Shown: positions 1 to 12,454, numbered from the stretch's first letter. The stretch is 64,000 nt of DNA from Meconema thalassinum (GCA_946902985.2 OX336388.2:1702303978-1702367977), one strand, 5' to 3'. Translations and numbers: made by a program. The notes: generated from the sequence alone by a model not told the origin.

Positions 1-539
1 CTTCACTCATTTACAAACTATGTTAACACTACACAACTCAAGAAATACCTAATGTCAAGATTCCTGAAGGAATACGAAACACCTCAGTTGTTGAATTCGT
101 AAACCACATAATATAAATAGTTCATACAATTTTTTTGAAATACAACCGTGCCATACAGCTTTTTATAATATTTGTAATATCCAAGATACTACTTCCGTGG
201 AATTGATAGTAGTTCGAGTAATCATGTCGCTCATGTACTTGTTTCAATAATAGATCAAATCATAATTCAGATAAAGAATGTAGTCCTTTTTTAACGTACT
301 ATTTTTATCCAATAGATTTAATAATACATTATGTAGGTTATTTGTTTATTTATTATATTCTAATTTGCATTATTCATCTTGTATAAAATATTTGCTAATT
401 GGTGTATTTAATAATAAGTATATTCTATATTTTGCTCTGTTAGTTATTAAGCTAGGTTTAGTTTCTTATTACAAAATCTCAGGCCAGAACATTGTATACG
501 CTACATAAAGGGGCTCTTTAGCCTCAGTGGCATTTCTTT
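1..539. other. AT-rich stretch, nothing recognised
   Basis: No convincing open frame, tRNA-like promoter boxes or repeat shared with the rest of the window was seen. At 550-594 a short direct duplication (unit about 23 bp, ending in ctctctcaa) follows. Confidence 0.5.
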
Positions 540-643
540 ATGAATAAATTCAAATTCAATCTCTCTCAATTCAATTCAAATTCAATCTCTCTCAACCACG
601 TGCAAACGGGAATAATGAGGGGTAGAAATACACTTTATATCGG

Positions 644-692
<49 letters not shown>
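644..692. repeat. (ATT)n microsatellite
   Basis: About 16 copies of a TTA/ATT triplet. ATT-type tails end several SINE families in this window (F and G), so this may be the leftover tail of a SINE, but no SINE body is recognisable beside it. Confidence 0.9.
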
Positions 693-693
<1 letters not shown>

Positions 694-699
694 AATTAT

Positions 700-1610
700 T
701 GTTTCGTTTCGGCCAACTAAGGACCACGTCATTTTAACTGTTTCCTTTTTGCTTTAAAATTAGTCCAGTATTCCTTCATTCGTAGACGGTGTTGTTCCTT
801 TCTCTCTTTTGTCCACGCTTTTCCAGTTTTCAGCTTCGGCTGGCACGGAGGCAGGGTGTTTGCGACATCTTCGTCATTCATTTCATCCTGATCACGACGC
901 TCAGGCTGCCTTAAAAGACGTCAATTTGAAAAACATGCGCCAAGCCTATTCGAAGGCCACACGTTACAATAATTATTTTCATTGCCAATATGTAGAGACT
1001 AACATGGACTAACATCGCTCGGCGTTGACCGTGTTTTATAGCACATAGCACATAACGTTTAAAAAGAACCTTCGCTATAACGGTAAGGAAATACACTGTT
1101 TGAATGTAAATGCCAAAGGAGATATACCATTTTGAAACTGAGACCTCTCTCTGTGTACAAAAGCAACTTGTAAAGAGTATCTTTCAGGATGAGGAGTTTT
1201 ACCAGCATGTTGTCTTACTAAAGCTAGTGAACGTAAAAATGCTGGAGATGTGTTCCTTTGAAAGAAATGTATTTATTTGTGTTCATTACATGTTGTTTGT
1301 TGAAGTGAAACTTACTATGTGTTGTTTCTCTTTGCAGGTAAGTACTGTACCTGGCTGGGTGTTGTACCGTGAGTACATTCTGCATGCAGGGAGTGGTCCT
1401 CCTGGATGTTACTCCACCCACTTCCACAATGCCGCTCATTACTTGCTGTTCTGTACTCTCCTATCAACTGCCTCTCACTGGCTACCGTATCGTATATCGT
1501 CATTTGACGACCGTAATATTTTGATAAAAAATTGGTAATATATTTTCTATTGCGTGGATAAGTTGCATATATACTGTACATATATAAGTCCTGTTATCTA
1601 TTATTTGGTT
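700..1610. other. unique-looking stretch, no gene recognised
   Basis: A 142-codon open frame lies at 1110-1538 on the + strand. It has no recognisable domain, its composition matches the surroundings, and overlapping open frames exist on the other strand. I regard it as chance. Confidence 0.4.
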
Positions 1611-1615
1611 CGTTT

Positions 1616-2103
1616 CTTACAGTAGTTCAGGGGCTGCGACAACGCGGTTATGTATCCCCGTGTACTTTGGGTGTGCGTAGAATCTGTCTGGTAACTGGTG
1701 TTAATTGTGATGGCTGTATTAGTATGTGTTATTTGTAATTCAGGTAAGGACTGCAGACGATCAATTTCAAGTACTTCCTACTTTTGCCACCACATGCTAT
1801 CGTCAACGACACCTAGCTGTGAACTTGGCTACTAGATGCCATGGCACCTGGCGGTGAACGTTGGAACATGAAGAGCGTTAATCAAATCTAACTCTCAAAT
1901 TTAGCTTCACACAATAGTGAAAGATTCTTTTACATGCCATACCTCTATGACATGAGCCCACCGGGTTTACCTCCCTTCCGAAGGAAGGCATACTGAGCGA
2001 TTTTCAACGCTCTTAAAAATTCCGACGACCACGGCTGGGTTTGAACCCGCGATCTTGGGCATAGAAGCTCAGCATGCTACCAAATATGCCACCGATGCCG
2101 CTT
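1616..2103 (-). mobile_element. SINE family A, near full length
   Basis: tRNA-derived SINE in reverse orientation. The tRNA-like head is at 2040-2103, with the B-box-like ggttcaaaccc equivalent (here tttgaacccgc on the + strand) and a central block with gaaggtatactgag-type sequence. The 3' tail at 1616-1750 contains the GGGGCTGCGACAACGCGG-type block on the + strand. The same order occurs at 28987, 33770, 40274 and 43267. No clear target duplication was found. Confidence 0.85.
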
Positions 2104-2712
2104 GGACAGATATTACTTCACTGTACACGACCTGAAAAGGAGGTACCATTTTTGACACCCATTCTTTACTCCATAAATTATACGTATTTGGAATATTTTT
2201 TATTTCAATGTGTATGATTATATTAGGGCTCACGATCCTAATCAGCAAATACGATGTACCGAAACTTTTTTGAAAAGAAACGTCTAGAGTTTGTTTTTAA
2301 TCTTCACCCTCTTAACGGACTCCGGGGTGTCCTGTATTGCCCATGCTAATTTCCAACCTTGTATTCACCTTTTCTCAGAAACTATTTACAGGAAGTAATC
2401 ATGGTTTTTCGGGAATGTTTCTAAACCCTCTCTCCTTACTTTGACAAAGTCTTTTTTGATAATAAATACATTTTTGAATTTCCAAGAATCTTTTTGAAAT
2501 GTCATTGCTTAAATAACACATTCATGAACATTTCCATCTGGCAATATGAAACTTATGTACATTTTAATAAACGGACGTGTTAAAATATAACAGATAAGTT
2601 ATAAGGAAGAATGACATCTAAAAGTTTCAGCTTTATACGTTGAAAGAGAGAAAAGAAAAAGGAAATTTGCTTCTAGAAATATATTTTAGCGATAAATTGG
2701 AATCAACGTATC
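2104..2712. other. AT-rich stretch, nothing recognised
   Basis: No open frame of note and no repeat shared with other parts of the window. Confidence 0.4.
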
Positions 2713-2988
2713 TCTCTTTCTTCTTTTCTTAGTCGTTTACCCTCCAGGTTGGTGGAACCCACGGACTCAGCGAGGGAACTCACCACTACCGCCTCTACGG
2801 GCAGTGTCCTAGAGCTGGGAACATCTAATCGGAGTGGATACAACTGGCGAGGTGTGATTGGCACCTCGCCCAGGCGGCCTCACCTGCAAAGCGAACAGGG
2901 GCCTCATGAGGGAAGGTAATGGATGGTCAGGATGGATAGGCAAGGAAGAGGGAAGGAGGCGGCCGTGGCCTTGAAGAAGGTACTGTAC
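2713..2988 (-). mobile_element. SINE family B, long variant, 5'-truncated
   Basis: This closely matches the 3' half of the copy at 55607-56102, starting from the same pyrimidine-rich tail (2713-2730). It stops just before the two tRNA-like boxes, so the promoter head is absent. The matching block runs from the CCTCCAGGTTGGTGG segment to GGCCTTGAAGAAGGTA. Confidence 0.8.
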
Positions 2989-4755
2989 CCGATAATCCGG
3001 AAAGGATCCTGTTGGAATATCCATTGCCCCCGCTGGATTGCCTATTTCTAACTGCTCCGGCAAATACAACATTAGAAATCGCTTCCAACATGGTCTTTAG
3101 GGATTTACAGACAGCAGTTACCAGAATATTGTGGATCAACAACCAACTACACGGGGCACTCACCTTTACTTACCTCGGGGACTGGGACTTCAGCTTCGCC
3201 TACACTACATCCACAATACTCTGCTCCTTATATTTAAAATGAATCACACTCCAACAACAATGGAAAACAATCTGAACAAAATTTATTAACAAAAGGGTAA
3301 ACTAATCTACTATAAACAAAATAACAATAAACGAATTTAACAATAAACATTAAAATTAAAAACACGCAATCATTCACACCTCCTTTCGTTCCCTACATCT
3401 TACTACAATGCTGTATTAAAAAATTATGATTATAAATCTTGGCTTGGTTTTAAAGCCCACAGCGTAAGAATAGAAACGTTTAATGAAGCCTCTAAATGGC
3501 TTTCCATTCACATGGTTTCATTCACAAGCCTGCGTTGTAGAACGCACGTGCAGTAACATCTTTTCATCAATGAAATATCGGCACCACGCCGAACTCGAAA
3601 CTGGTTTATACAATAAATACAAGGCGGTGGGTCTACACCTGTTAATATTATGTCATCGCTCTCCAATGCTAACGGTGACTCATGCTTGCTAGCCCACAGA
3701 GGCTGCTTGTGTGCATTTGTAAAACACGTAAAAATTAACATTCATATCTTACAAAAGTTCACATAACTACTTCGTTTCTTAAACAATCATTCTAAAAATA
3801 ATTATTTACTCTTTCATTCGCACTCCGTAATTGTTCTAGACCAATTCGGTTCCACATTCGCTCTTAACAGTGAACAAACATTCATTCCCAAAACATCCGC
3901 TCATAAACACACTCTATTCCAAAACAATTGATTAATAAATCCTACTAAATTAATAGTAATTAAATCATTTCCACAAAAATTATTTACATGTAATATGTTT
4001 ATAATAATATCCATTATCTAGTGTTGCTAACGCGACACGTTCGAGATTATATCTTCTAAGTTACAATATATTCCTTAACTGAATATACACTGGTTTTTCA
4101 CATAACCATCCTTCTATAACGTTCTGTAGTCTTAATATACTGAATACACATCGTCTTATATAAGTTTCAGTACACTGTCGGGATAATACAGTCGACGAAT
4201 TAAGGTAAACTGTACGTAATTACATTACTTCGGGTTTAATAAAATTTAATAATTGTATTATAGACGTAAGTAGGCAATCTTTCTCAAGATGCTTTTCCGC
4301 TGTAACCCTCCTGTTAACACAGCTAAATCGTTAATTCACAGGAACTGGACTACTTGTATACAACGGCTCTTATCATGATACATGCCTTTTATCAAAGAAC
4401 AACAATACTTTGACTTCCCTAAAATGCGGAATTCCCTCGCACGAGCACTCCTTAGCTCTACAAAACCTCATATAACGGTATATATGGCATAAACTATTAT
4501 CATCTACTATGTTAAACAATAACCAAAAGGGATTAACTGTTATTAACATATCTTATGTAGGAACTTCTCTCAAATAATGGTATGACCCCAGTATCATTGC
4601 ACATGACTACTGGACTACAATTATACATACGTAAGTTCTTCAAACGAAACTTCCAATTGTAATGAACGATATTAGACAGTCATGATTAACCTCCTAAAGT
4701 TTACTCCACAACAAGATAATTAACTGTTAACTCGCCTGTCGCAAATACATGTAAT
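2989..4755. other. AT-rich stretch without recognised genes
   Basis: About 1.8 kb of AT-rich DNA. Short open frames (for example 3012-3242 and 3508-3741) show no family signature, and no repeat matching the rest of the window was seen. Confidence 0.4.
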
Positions 4756-6195
4756 ACAAGAAGTTCCGTGACGAACTAAAGAGCCTACTTTTCTTGAAAT
4801 TTAAGATTCTTGCCAATCTAAATAGACCTATCTAGAATAATGACGAAATTAAGTTGGTAATATCGAAATTCCTAATTAGTTTGAAACATACCTTATATAA
4901 TGTAGCCTAATAGAGCAGTACTGTTGGCACCCCTGGTAACTGAATCTAGGCTATTGTAAGTTGCATCTTTTAAGGTACAGAATACAAAATTTGGTTGAAG
5001 TCCAATGGATAGAATGCACGTTACATGCAGTTAGACCTTGGATTTATCAGCGCGCGTAAAATTATGTTGGCAACAATGTCATGCATGTGTTGGTCAGAAA
5101 TATTCTGAAATATTCTGATCTCGTGTTGTACCAATTTTGGATGAAATCCATTTGTTAGTATAGAAGTAACATGTATTTTAAAATTGGACCTATCAGCAGG
5201 CTTAGAATCATGTTGGCAGCACTGGCGTAGGCCTATATTAGTTACTCCAAATTAATCTAGAATGCCCGGTACTATACGTGTGCAAAGTTTAGAGCTATTG
5301 GCTTGCATACTTTCTGATATATTGATATTAGGGTAACAAAAATAGAGACAGTATTTATTAACAGTTGGCAGCCCTGGTTGCTCCTAAATATACGCATAGT
5401 CATATCTGTTATGGTACACATAACACACACGAAATGTGGTTGAAATCCAAATGATAGTATAGAAGTTACATGTATTTAAAGTTGGACCTCTCAGCAGGCT
5501 TAGAATCATGTTGGTAGCACTGACGTATATAGGATACTCCAAAGTAATCTAGAATGCCAGGTACTATACGTGTGCATAGTTTAAAGCTGTCGGCTTGCAT
5601 ACTTTCTGATATAATGGTATTTGGATAAAATATATTGAGAGCATTTATTAACAGTTGGCAGCCCTGGTGGCTCTTAAGAATACGCTCAGTCATATCTGTT
5701 TATGTACACATACCACTTACGAAATTTGGTTGAAATCCAATTGATAGTGTAGAAGTTATATGCATTCAACATTTAGACTTATCAGCAGGCTTATAATCAT
5801 TTTGGCAACACTGCCATGTATGGCCTCCTGGAAATTAAACTGCAATATTATTATCAATACGTGTGCTAATTTTGAAATAGCTCCCATGTATACCTTCCAA
5901 GATATCCAATATAGAGCTCAAATTTCAATTGCGATTTTTCAGCAGTTGGTAGCACTGACATCATTTTCAAATATGGCCGTGAGATATTCAGGTATAGATC
6001 TTTACTCCTACCAAATTTTGTTTTGATTGCTGCAGCCGTTTAGGAGTTGATAGGGGGAGGGGACACACACACAGCCAGACAGACAGACAGAAGGACAGAC
6101 AGACGGACATACAGACAGACAGACAGACACACATTTGCCCGATCTCATAAGTCTACTTTTTCCTCATTTTTGCAAAATGTGAAAAGTAGGCTAAA
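4756..6195 (+). repeat. class-H element, left arm of giant inverted repeat
   Basis: The left end is a small hairpin, with agttccgtga followed by cgaact, and then agcctacttttctt. The body is built from degenerate units of about 290 bp; marker phrases such as cagcaggctt recur near 5195, 5490 and 5780. Near the right end are (CAGA)n microsatellites, then a terminal hairpin around 6148-6195 ending in aaaagtaggcta. The same element is repeated in inverse orientation at 6317-7728 and singly at 14348-15450. Confidence 0.85.
6058..6133. repeat. (CAGA)n / (CA)n microsatellite
   Basis: An imperfect cagacagacag tract lies just inside the hairpin end of the class-H arm. The counterpart in the opposite arm is at 6370-6412, and the third copy has one at 14410-14465. 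A simple repeat at this position is a constant feature of these elements. Confidence 0.85.
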
Positions 6196-6316
6196 AAATA
6201 ATACTCCTGTCTCATCTCACTTGTCAAGCTATAAATTGTTAATCGTTGTAATATCATGTCCACAAATGACGTTATGTTACACAAATAGGATAAAATAACA
6301 CACATGTTATTAGCCT
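6196..6316. other. spacer of the giant inverted repeat
   Basis: About 120 bp of AT-rich sequence separates the two hairpin ends of the inverted class-H copies. No feature was recognised within it. Confidence 0.7.
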
Positions 6317-7728
6317 ACTATTCATATTTTGCAAAAATGAGGAAAAAGTAGACTTATGAGATGGGCAAATGTGTGTCTGTCTGTCTGTCCTTCTGTCTGG
6401 CTGTGTGTGTGTCCTCCTACCAACTCCTAAACGGCTGGAGCAATCGGAACAAAATTTGGTAGGAGTAAAGATCTATACCTGAATATCTCACGGCCATATT
6501 TGAAAATAATGTCAGTGTTACCAACTGCTGAAAAATCGCAATTGAAATTTGAGCTCCATGTTGGATATCTTGGAAGGTATGAATGGGAGCTATTTCAAAA
6601 TTGGCACACGTATAGATAATAATATTGCAGTTTAATTTCCAGGAGGCCATACATGGCAGTGTCGCCAAAATGATTATAAGCTTGCTGATATGTCCAATTT
6701 TTAAATGCATATAACTTCTACACTATCAATTGGAATTCAACCAAATTTCGTATGTACTATGTGTATATGCACAGATATGAATGAGCATATTCTTAAGAGC
6801 CACCAGGGCTGCCAACTGTCAATAAATGCACTCCCTATTGTTTCTATCCAAATACCAATACATCAGAAAGTATGCAAGCAGACAGCTTTAAACTAGGCAC
6901 ACGCATAGTACCTGACATTCTATATTAATTTGGATTAACTTATATACGTCAGTGCTACCAACATGATTCTAAGTCTGCTGAGACGTCCAACTTTAAATAC
7001 ACGTAACTTCTATACTATCATTCGGATTTCAACCACATTTCGTGTGTGTTATGTGTACCATAACAGATATGACTATGCGTATATTTAGGAGCAACCAGGG
7101 CTGCCAACTGTTAATAAATACTGTCTCTATTTTTGTTACCCTAATATCAATATATCAGAAAGTATGCAAGCAAATAGCTCTAAACTTTGCGCACGTATAG
7201 TACCTGGCATTCTAGATTAATTTGGAGTAACTAATATAGACCTACGCCAGTGCTGCCAACATGATTCTAAGCCTGCTAATAGGTCCAATTTTAAAATGCA
7301 TGTAACTTCTCTACTAGCTAATGGATTTCATTCTAAATTGACACTACAATAGATCATATTATTTCAGATTATTTCTGACCAATACCTGTATGTCATTGAT
7401 GCCAACATGATTTTACGCGCGCTGTTAGATGCAATGTTTAACTGCATGGAACGTCCATGCTATCCATTGGACTTCAACCAAATTTTGTATTCTGTACCTT
7501 AAGAGATGGAACTAAGTTAAGAATATAATCAGTCACCAGGGCTGCCAACTGTAGTTCTCTATTAGGCTACATTATGCCAGGTATACAGTATTTCGAACTA
7601 ATTAGAAATTTCAATATTACCAACTTAATTTCGTCATTATTCTAGATAGATCCATTTAGATTAATCATTGGCTTGAATCTTAAATTTTAAGAAAAGTAGG
7701 CTCTTTAGTTCGTCACGGAACTTCTTGT
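6317..7728 (-). repeat. class-H element, right arm of giant inverted repeat
   Basis: Reverse complement of 4756-6195 over nearly its whole length, with scattered substitutions and small indels. It starts at the hairpin end (agcctact...) and ends with cacggaacttcttgt, the mirror image of the left arm's first bases. Open frames here (6417-6710 minus, 6705-6896 plus) are copies of open frames in the other arm and in the 14-kb copy, and have no recognised domain. Confidence 0.85.
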
Positions 7729-9804
7729 TTTTAGTGTCAGATAGAATTCAATCTTGACCGGGATAAACTAGCTTTGAATTCCTAGCCATAGATTTGAATA
7801 ATCTTCTATCAAAAGGTATTTCCTCTAACATATTAAATGAACAAAGCTCTTAGATTTACAAATAATAAATAAGGTTTGTCTACGTAGTAATGTTTTTCCA
7901 CTCTACACAAAGAATGTTCGTAGGGATAAAGACTTCGGTCTTAACAAACGACTAGTATTTCTTAGATCGTCGATAGTTTATGTACAATAATGATATAACA
8001 ATATCATTCGATGTTTCTTCTTTTCTTGAAGTTATATGTCGTTACATTAAAGTGCTCAAATTAAATTTAATAAGAATTTAATTTGAAGCTATGACACACT
8101 GTCAGAATACTTGGTTTAAATGAAATTATTAACATTCGAGAGTCGAAACGACTAGTCTCCTATGAGGCAATATGATTCTTCAAACAAAAATTTTAATGTC
8201 AGTTCCACAACTGATCCGTAGAATAAAATTGAAAAATAGATGAAATGCAATCATATTCTAAGTAATCTTGAAGTATAAAAATCTCAACACACATCCTAAG
8301 TGTAAAATACATAAAAGCACTGAAATACATGAAATGTGAAAATATAGAAATATGAAATAAGATCGCCGAAAATATGGAATAAGATCGCTGAAAATATGGA
8401 ATAAGGTCGCTGGAAATATGGAATAAGGTCGCTGGAAATATGGAATAAGGTCGCTGGCTCAGAATGTCACAGTCAAGCTCTATATAACAATTGAGATACA
8501 CTAATACCTTATTTGGACGAAAACTTGATGATCTATGTAAGTATTGCCACAATACTTTAGATGTTTCCTCAGTACAAGACACTGAGATGGATCTGCATTC
8601 GAACCTCGGATCTGCGACCTCAGAGATAAGAAACGTCTCTCTCTGGAATTCACCAACATTTGCCTGGGCTCGAACGACATCCTTCTGGCAAATTCTTCGG
8701 GGTTGCTGGGCTACCTTTCCCTAGCATCTTGACAAATATCTTCACTATAGTCTTCATTCTCCGCCGTAAATATGGATCAGCTTCATCATTGGAATATAAT
8801 TATGGAAATATTCATATAAATGGTGAATGAAATGTTTCCATTGTTAATTGATGTTATATTAGTGTTCGTAGACTGACGAAAATGCACAAGATGGATCGTA
8901 CACTACGTCTGTATTCAAGAATACGTAGTCTAACGAAGCTCCATCGTTGTATCTTAACTCCTGTTATTGAATATGTCTCTGGCGCATGACTGTTTAGTCC
9001 ATCATATCAACAATATTAATTATGCTGAATGATAATGTTTGAAGATTAATTATAGTTATTCTATTAATGTTTATGTGTTGCGCCAATATTAAAAGTCCTC
9101 CGCCACTGTTCACTTGAACTGCGTTCGTCAACTTCACGTTGCAATTTATAATGATATTCAGCTTTGTTTCCAACACATTTGGAAATCCAACTTGACAGGC
9201 TGATATTGTCGAAACGGTGAATATTAAAGCGCTCGACTTTTCACAATACATAGTATGCGACCTGTTCTTAATATATATATATATACTTATTAAACTTCAG
9301 ATCTCAATATTATATATGAGATATAATCAATACAATGTTCCTCGCAACTTCACGTAGAATGGAAGTGCGGTGATCTCTCACGTTCCACCTAGCTATCCTC
9401 GCGTCTCCACAAGTCGACAGTCGTCGCACTCGGAATAAGCCTTGGGATCTCCGTTAACCCAGTAAAAACACTCCTCACTCTTCAAAGTCTGCTGGAATAA
9501 GAACCTCGATCCTTGGATCTCCCCCTCCAAGTCGAATTTTTGGCGGCCATATCAATCTCCCACCATAATTTTAGCGCGTAGATTACCAATGCTTATTACT
9601 GCGTAGATTAACCTATCTGTGGCTTTTAAAGTATCAGACATAATTTCTTTTAATATTCTCTTCATTACCAAATAAGAAAATCTTCTTCTAAGGGCCTAAA
9701 TGCATAATTTCATCATATTATGTAATTAAAGGTGATCCCGTCTTCAATAAAACCTGTTCTCATTGGCTCTGGGCTGGGATCCAATAGCATAATTCATAAC
9801 AATA
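7729..9804. other. AT-rich stretch with one minisatellite
   Basis: No gene recognised. The longest open frame (8199-8582 minus) owes its length to the minisatellite at 8345-8459. A 15-bp TA run is present near 9270. Confidence 0.4.
8345..8459. repeat. 23-bp tandem minisatellite, about 5 copies
   Basis: The unit contains atatggaataaggtcgctgg, with substitutions in the first two copies (aagatcgccga, aagatcgctga). Confidence 0.85.
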
Positions 9805-10450
9805 CTAGCAGGTACCCGCGGCTTCGCCCGCGATCAAGACAATGGGGACGATGCATTATTGCTGATAATTGGTCTATTCTATTACAGCAATCGCGGCTAT
9901 AGGTGTGTCCATTCTAATTCTGAATATTCTGATACATACAGTATATTGATATGATCAGCAAAGTGGGAATTTTATCGAGTTGTGAACGTCTGCAGGGTTC
10001 GATGTTACATTATGTTAACACATTTTAAAATTACGTTTATGGTTTTGCCATCTTCTGCTGAGACATAACGATTTTGTTGTCCGGATGCTCGCGAGCACGC
10101 CACATACAGTTGGCCATGGGAAAAATGGTTTTGTCTAAATGTGCACGTGCTACTGTTAAGTGTGTGTCATTGCGCTTCGTTAAAGAAATTGCGAATATTG
10201 TTTGAAGAGGGAACTGCACTCTTGCACACTGGAATGGCAAATCTATCGGAATATGGGGAATTAAAAGTATTCTTGCTTAAGCTATTCTGGATGTAATTTG
10301 GCCATACTAATTGATGATTTGAACGTAAACATATCCCTATTAATAGACCTATAGTTAAATATGGCTCACCTTGGCCGCTGATGTACATTATGCAGTCTCT
10401 TCCAGTGTTACATCCCAGGGATTGAAATTCTCCAACGATCCTTTTGCCCC
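9805..10450 (-). mobile_element. Helitron 3' part, minus strand
   Basis: On the minus strand, a helicase C-terminal relic is followed by a GC-rich hairpin (gcgggcgaagccgcgg, about 9833-9817), then about 8 bases and CTAG with T beyond it (boundary at 9804/9805). This is the canonical Helitron 3' end: hairpin, CTRR, insertion before T. The 5' end is not visible. The relic stops near the LINE fragment that begins about 10490. Confidence 0.75.
10025..10330 (-). pseudogene. PIF1-type (Helitron) helicase C-terminus, broken
   Basis: The last helicase motifs are spread over two minus-strand frames. One frame reads PFQCARVQFPLQTIFAIS and the other FSHGQLYVACSRASG followed by EDGKTINVI. These match the C-terminal end of PIF1-like helicases of Helitrons, whose consensus has RVQFP, then a LYVACSR-type arginine-finger motif, then a GKTKN tail. 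The expected NKSQGQT motif has decayed. Switching between frames shows indels, and no upstream Walker motifs remain here. The Helitron terminus about 220 bp downstream on the same strand supports a Helitron rather than a host PIF1 origin. Confidence 0.75.
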
Positions 10451-10489
10451 ACATGCCTCTCTAAGTAATTAAAATTTATGATTGTTGTT

Positions 10490-10656
10490 GTTTGAGTCTT
10501 CAGTTTTTTAACTGGTTTGATGCAGCCCTCCATGTATCCCTCTCCTGAGATAATCGTTTCATTTCTACATAGCTACCACACCCTACATCCGAGGCAGTCT
10601 TTTTAACCCTGGTTTACCCCTACAGTTCTAGTCCGCGACCCTCCCATCCATAACTA
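10490..10656 (-). pseudogene. LINE reverse transcriptase 3' end, distal piece
   Basis: The minus strand aligns with 41490-41625 on the plus strand, including a gtgtggTtGctatgtag-type block and an ENREAW-type block near the C-terminus. It is the continuation of the piece at 11815-12040, from which it is separated by the 1158-bp palindrome. It encodes the extreme C-terminus of a non-LTR retrotransposon ORF2. No intact frame remains. Confidence 0.75.
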
Positions 10657-11814
10657 CTGTCGACCAAACTATTATGTGTACTCGAGTTTGAAGTTTGTTT
10701 GTGAAGTAACCGATGGACCTATATAAAATACAATAACATCATCATTTTCGTCGTTCTATTTTACGTTAGATCATGTAGGTTTGGAATTTTTAATTTATAT
10801 TTTAATATTTTTTATCACAGTTGGAACACAAGAAGTGCCCGTTTTTAAGCGTTTTTCAACCATGCGTCACATTTAAGAATTATTATCTCACAAACCCGTC
10901 ATCAGATCGAATCCAAATTTTAACACAATATACACTGGAATGTTGTATAACAGGTTTATTAATTTTAAAATTTTGTGTCTCCAAGAAACAAAGTTGTTAT
11001 TATTTTTGTAAGGTAACTTTTCCTCGGTTCGGGATGGTTTGAAAATGTAATTCTTGGACGCGTTGTAATCCTTATACATCAAAAAGGTATGCTGTATGAT
11101 TGTGAAATACGTAAATTAATTCACTTATTGTATATCGGTTTGTATTTGTACGGAGAATTAAGACATGGTTCACCAGTTAGCCGCTCCGGTGAAAGCAGTA
11201 CATCATTGCCAAGATGGGCTACATCACGCGTCATGGCGCGTCTCGCTCGGAAGTGATGGGCTCCATATCAGCAACGCTGTATAGCATTTCCCGGAGCGGC
11301 TAGCTGGTGAACCATGTCTTAATTCTCCGTACAAATACAAACCGATATAAAATAAGTGAATTAATTTACCTATTTCACAGTCATACAGCATAACTTTTTG
11401 ATGTATAAGGATTACAACGCAACCAAGAACTACATTTTCCAACGACCCCGAGCCGAGAAAGAGTTACCTTACAAAAATGATAACATTCGTTCTTGAACAC
11501 ACAAAATTTTGAAATTAATAAACCAGTTATACAACATTCCAATGTAAATTGTGTTAAAATTTGGATTCGATCTGATGACGGGTTTGTGAGATAATAATTC
11601 TTAAATGTGACGCATGGTTGAAACACGCTTAAAAAGGGGCACTTTTTGTGTTTCAACTGCGATAAAAATATTAAAATATAAATTTAAAATTCCAAACCTA
11701 CAGGAACTAACGTAAAATCGAACGACGAATATGATGATTGGATTTTATGTAGGTCTATTGGTTGCTTCACAAACAACCTTCAAACTCGAGTGCACACAAT
11801 ATTTCGGTCGACAG
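10657..11814. mobile_element. Near-complete palindromic (foldback) element with TA duplications
   Basis: The ends are ctgtcgacc and ggtcgacag, flanked by TA at 10655-10656 and 11815-11816. Each arm is about 540-570 bp, and the complementarity continues almost to the centre near 11235, leaving a loop of only a few tens of bases. The matching open frames 10821-11042 (+) and 11381-11656 (-) are mirror copies with no recognised domain. TA duplication suggests a Tc1/mariner-like mobiliser. Joining the flanks gives LINE sequence collinear with the uninterrupted paralogue at 41295-41628. Confidence 0.85.
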
Positions 11815-12040
11815 TAAGCTTGCTATTCCTGGGTGTCATAATATGTGTCCTACACTCCTATCTCTTCTCTTCAATAGAAGTCGCCAGAAACATCTCTCCT
11901 CTCCCACTCGTCTTAATACCTCTTCATTTGTTACCCTTTCTACCCATCTGATCATCATTCTCCTGTATCACCACATTTCAAAAGCTTCAATTCTCCTCTT
12001 TTCTGCTGCACCATTAGTCCATTAGTACAACTCAGCAACT
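11815..12040 (-). pseudogene. LINE reverse transcriptase 3' end, proximal piece
   Basis: Read on the minus strand, the segment contains a RRIEAFEMW-type motif, a YRRMM motif, then VTNEEVLRRVGEER and a GHIL-type motif, over shifting frames. This is the conserved region near the C-terminus of RTE/jockey-like insect LINE ORF2 proteins, downstream of the reverse transcriptase core. Its continuation lies at 10490-10656, across the palindrome. A longer-preserved relative lies at 41295-41628. It is clearly dead: several frameshifts and stops. Confidence 0.8.
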
Positions 12041-12454
12041 TTTCTAGGTTTAAGCTGTGCCTTGTGCGGGGATTCAATGGCCGTGAAAGACAAAATAACA
12101 ACTTTATTGAAATAAGTTTGCCCAATTCCTCAGTAAGAATAATTATGAAACAATAATAATTAACGTGACAGCCGGTAGAATACGACACATTCGACCGTGA
12201 AGATACGTTGCAGATCATGGTTAAAAACGAAAAAGAGCAGATCAAAATTGGCAAACAAAAATATTCAGTTAAGAAAAACAAATTTATAAAGAAAATGAAA
12301 GCATTCCGTGCAAAATAGAAAGTATCTTAACATTGTAAATTCGAGTCAACTTCTGAAAGCTCGATTACAACAACCAGCTGAACGAGTATAAAATTAGACT
12401 CAAAATCAGACTCAAAATCACGATCGTATCCGAGCCCCAAAAGCAACCTCTATA
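12041..12454. other. AT-rich stretch, nothing recognised
   Basis: No gene or shared repeat was seen. Confidence 0.4.

Noticed and set aside
1110..1538. 142-codon plus-strand open frame, Cys-rich
   Set aside because: Overlaps two open frames on the opposite strand, has no motif, and ends near a SINE; considered chance.
4756..7728. CRISPR array or LTR retrotransposon as explanation for the repeated units
   Set aside because: Units are about 290 bp, degenerate and inverted between arms; no short regular direct repeats with spacers, no TG...CA ends, and no gag/pol motifs.
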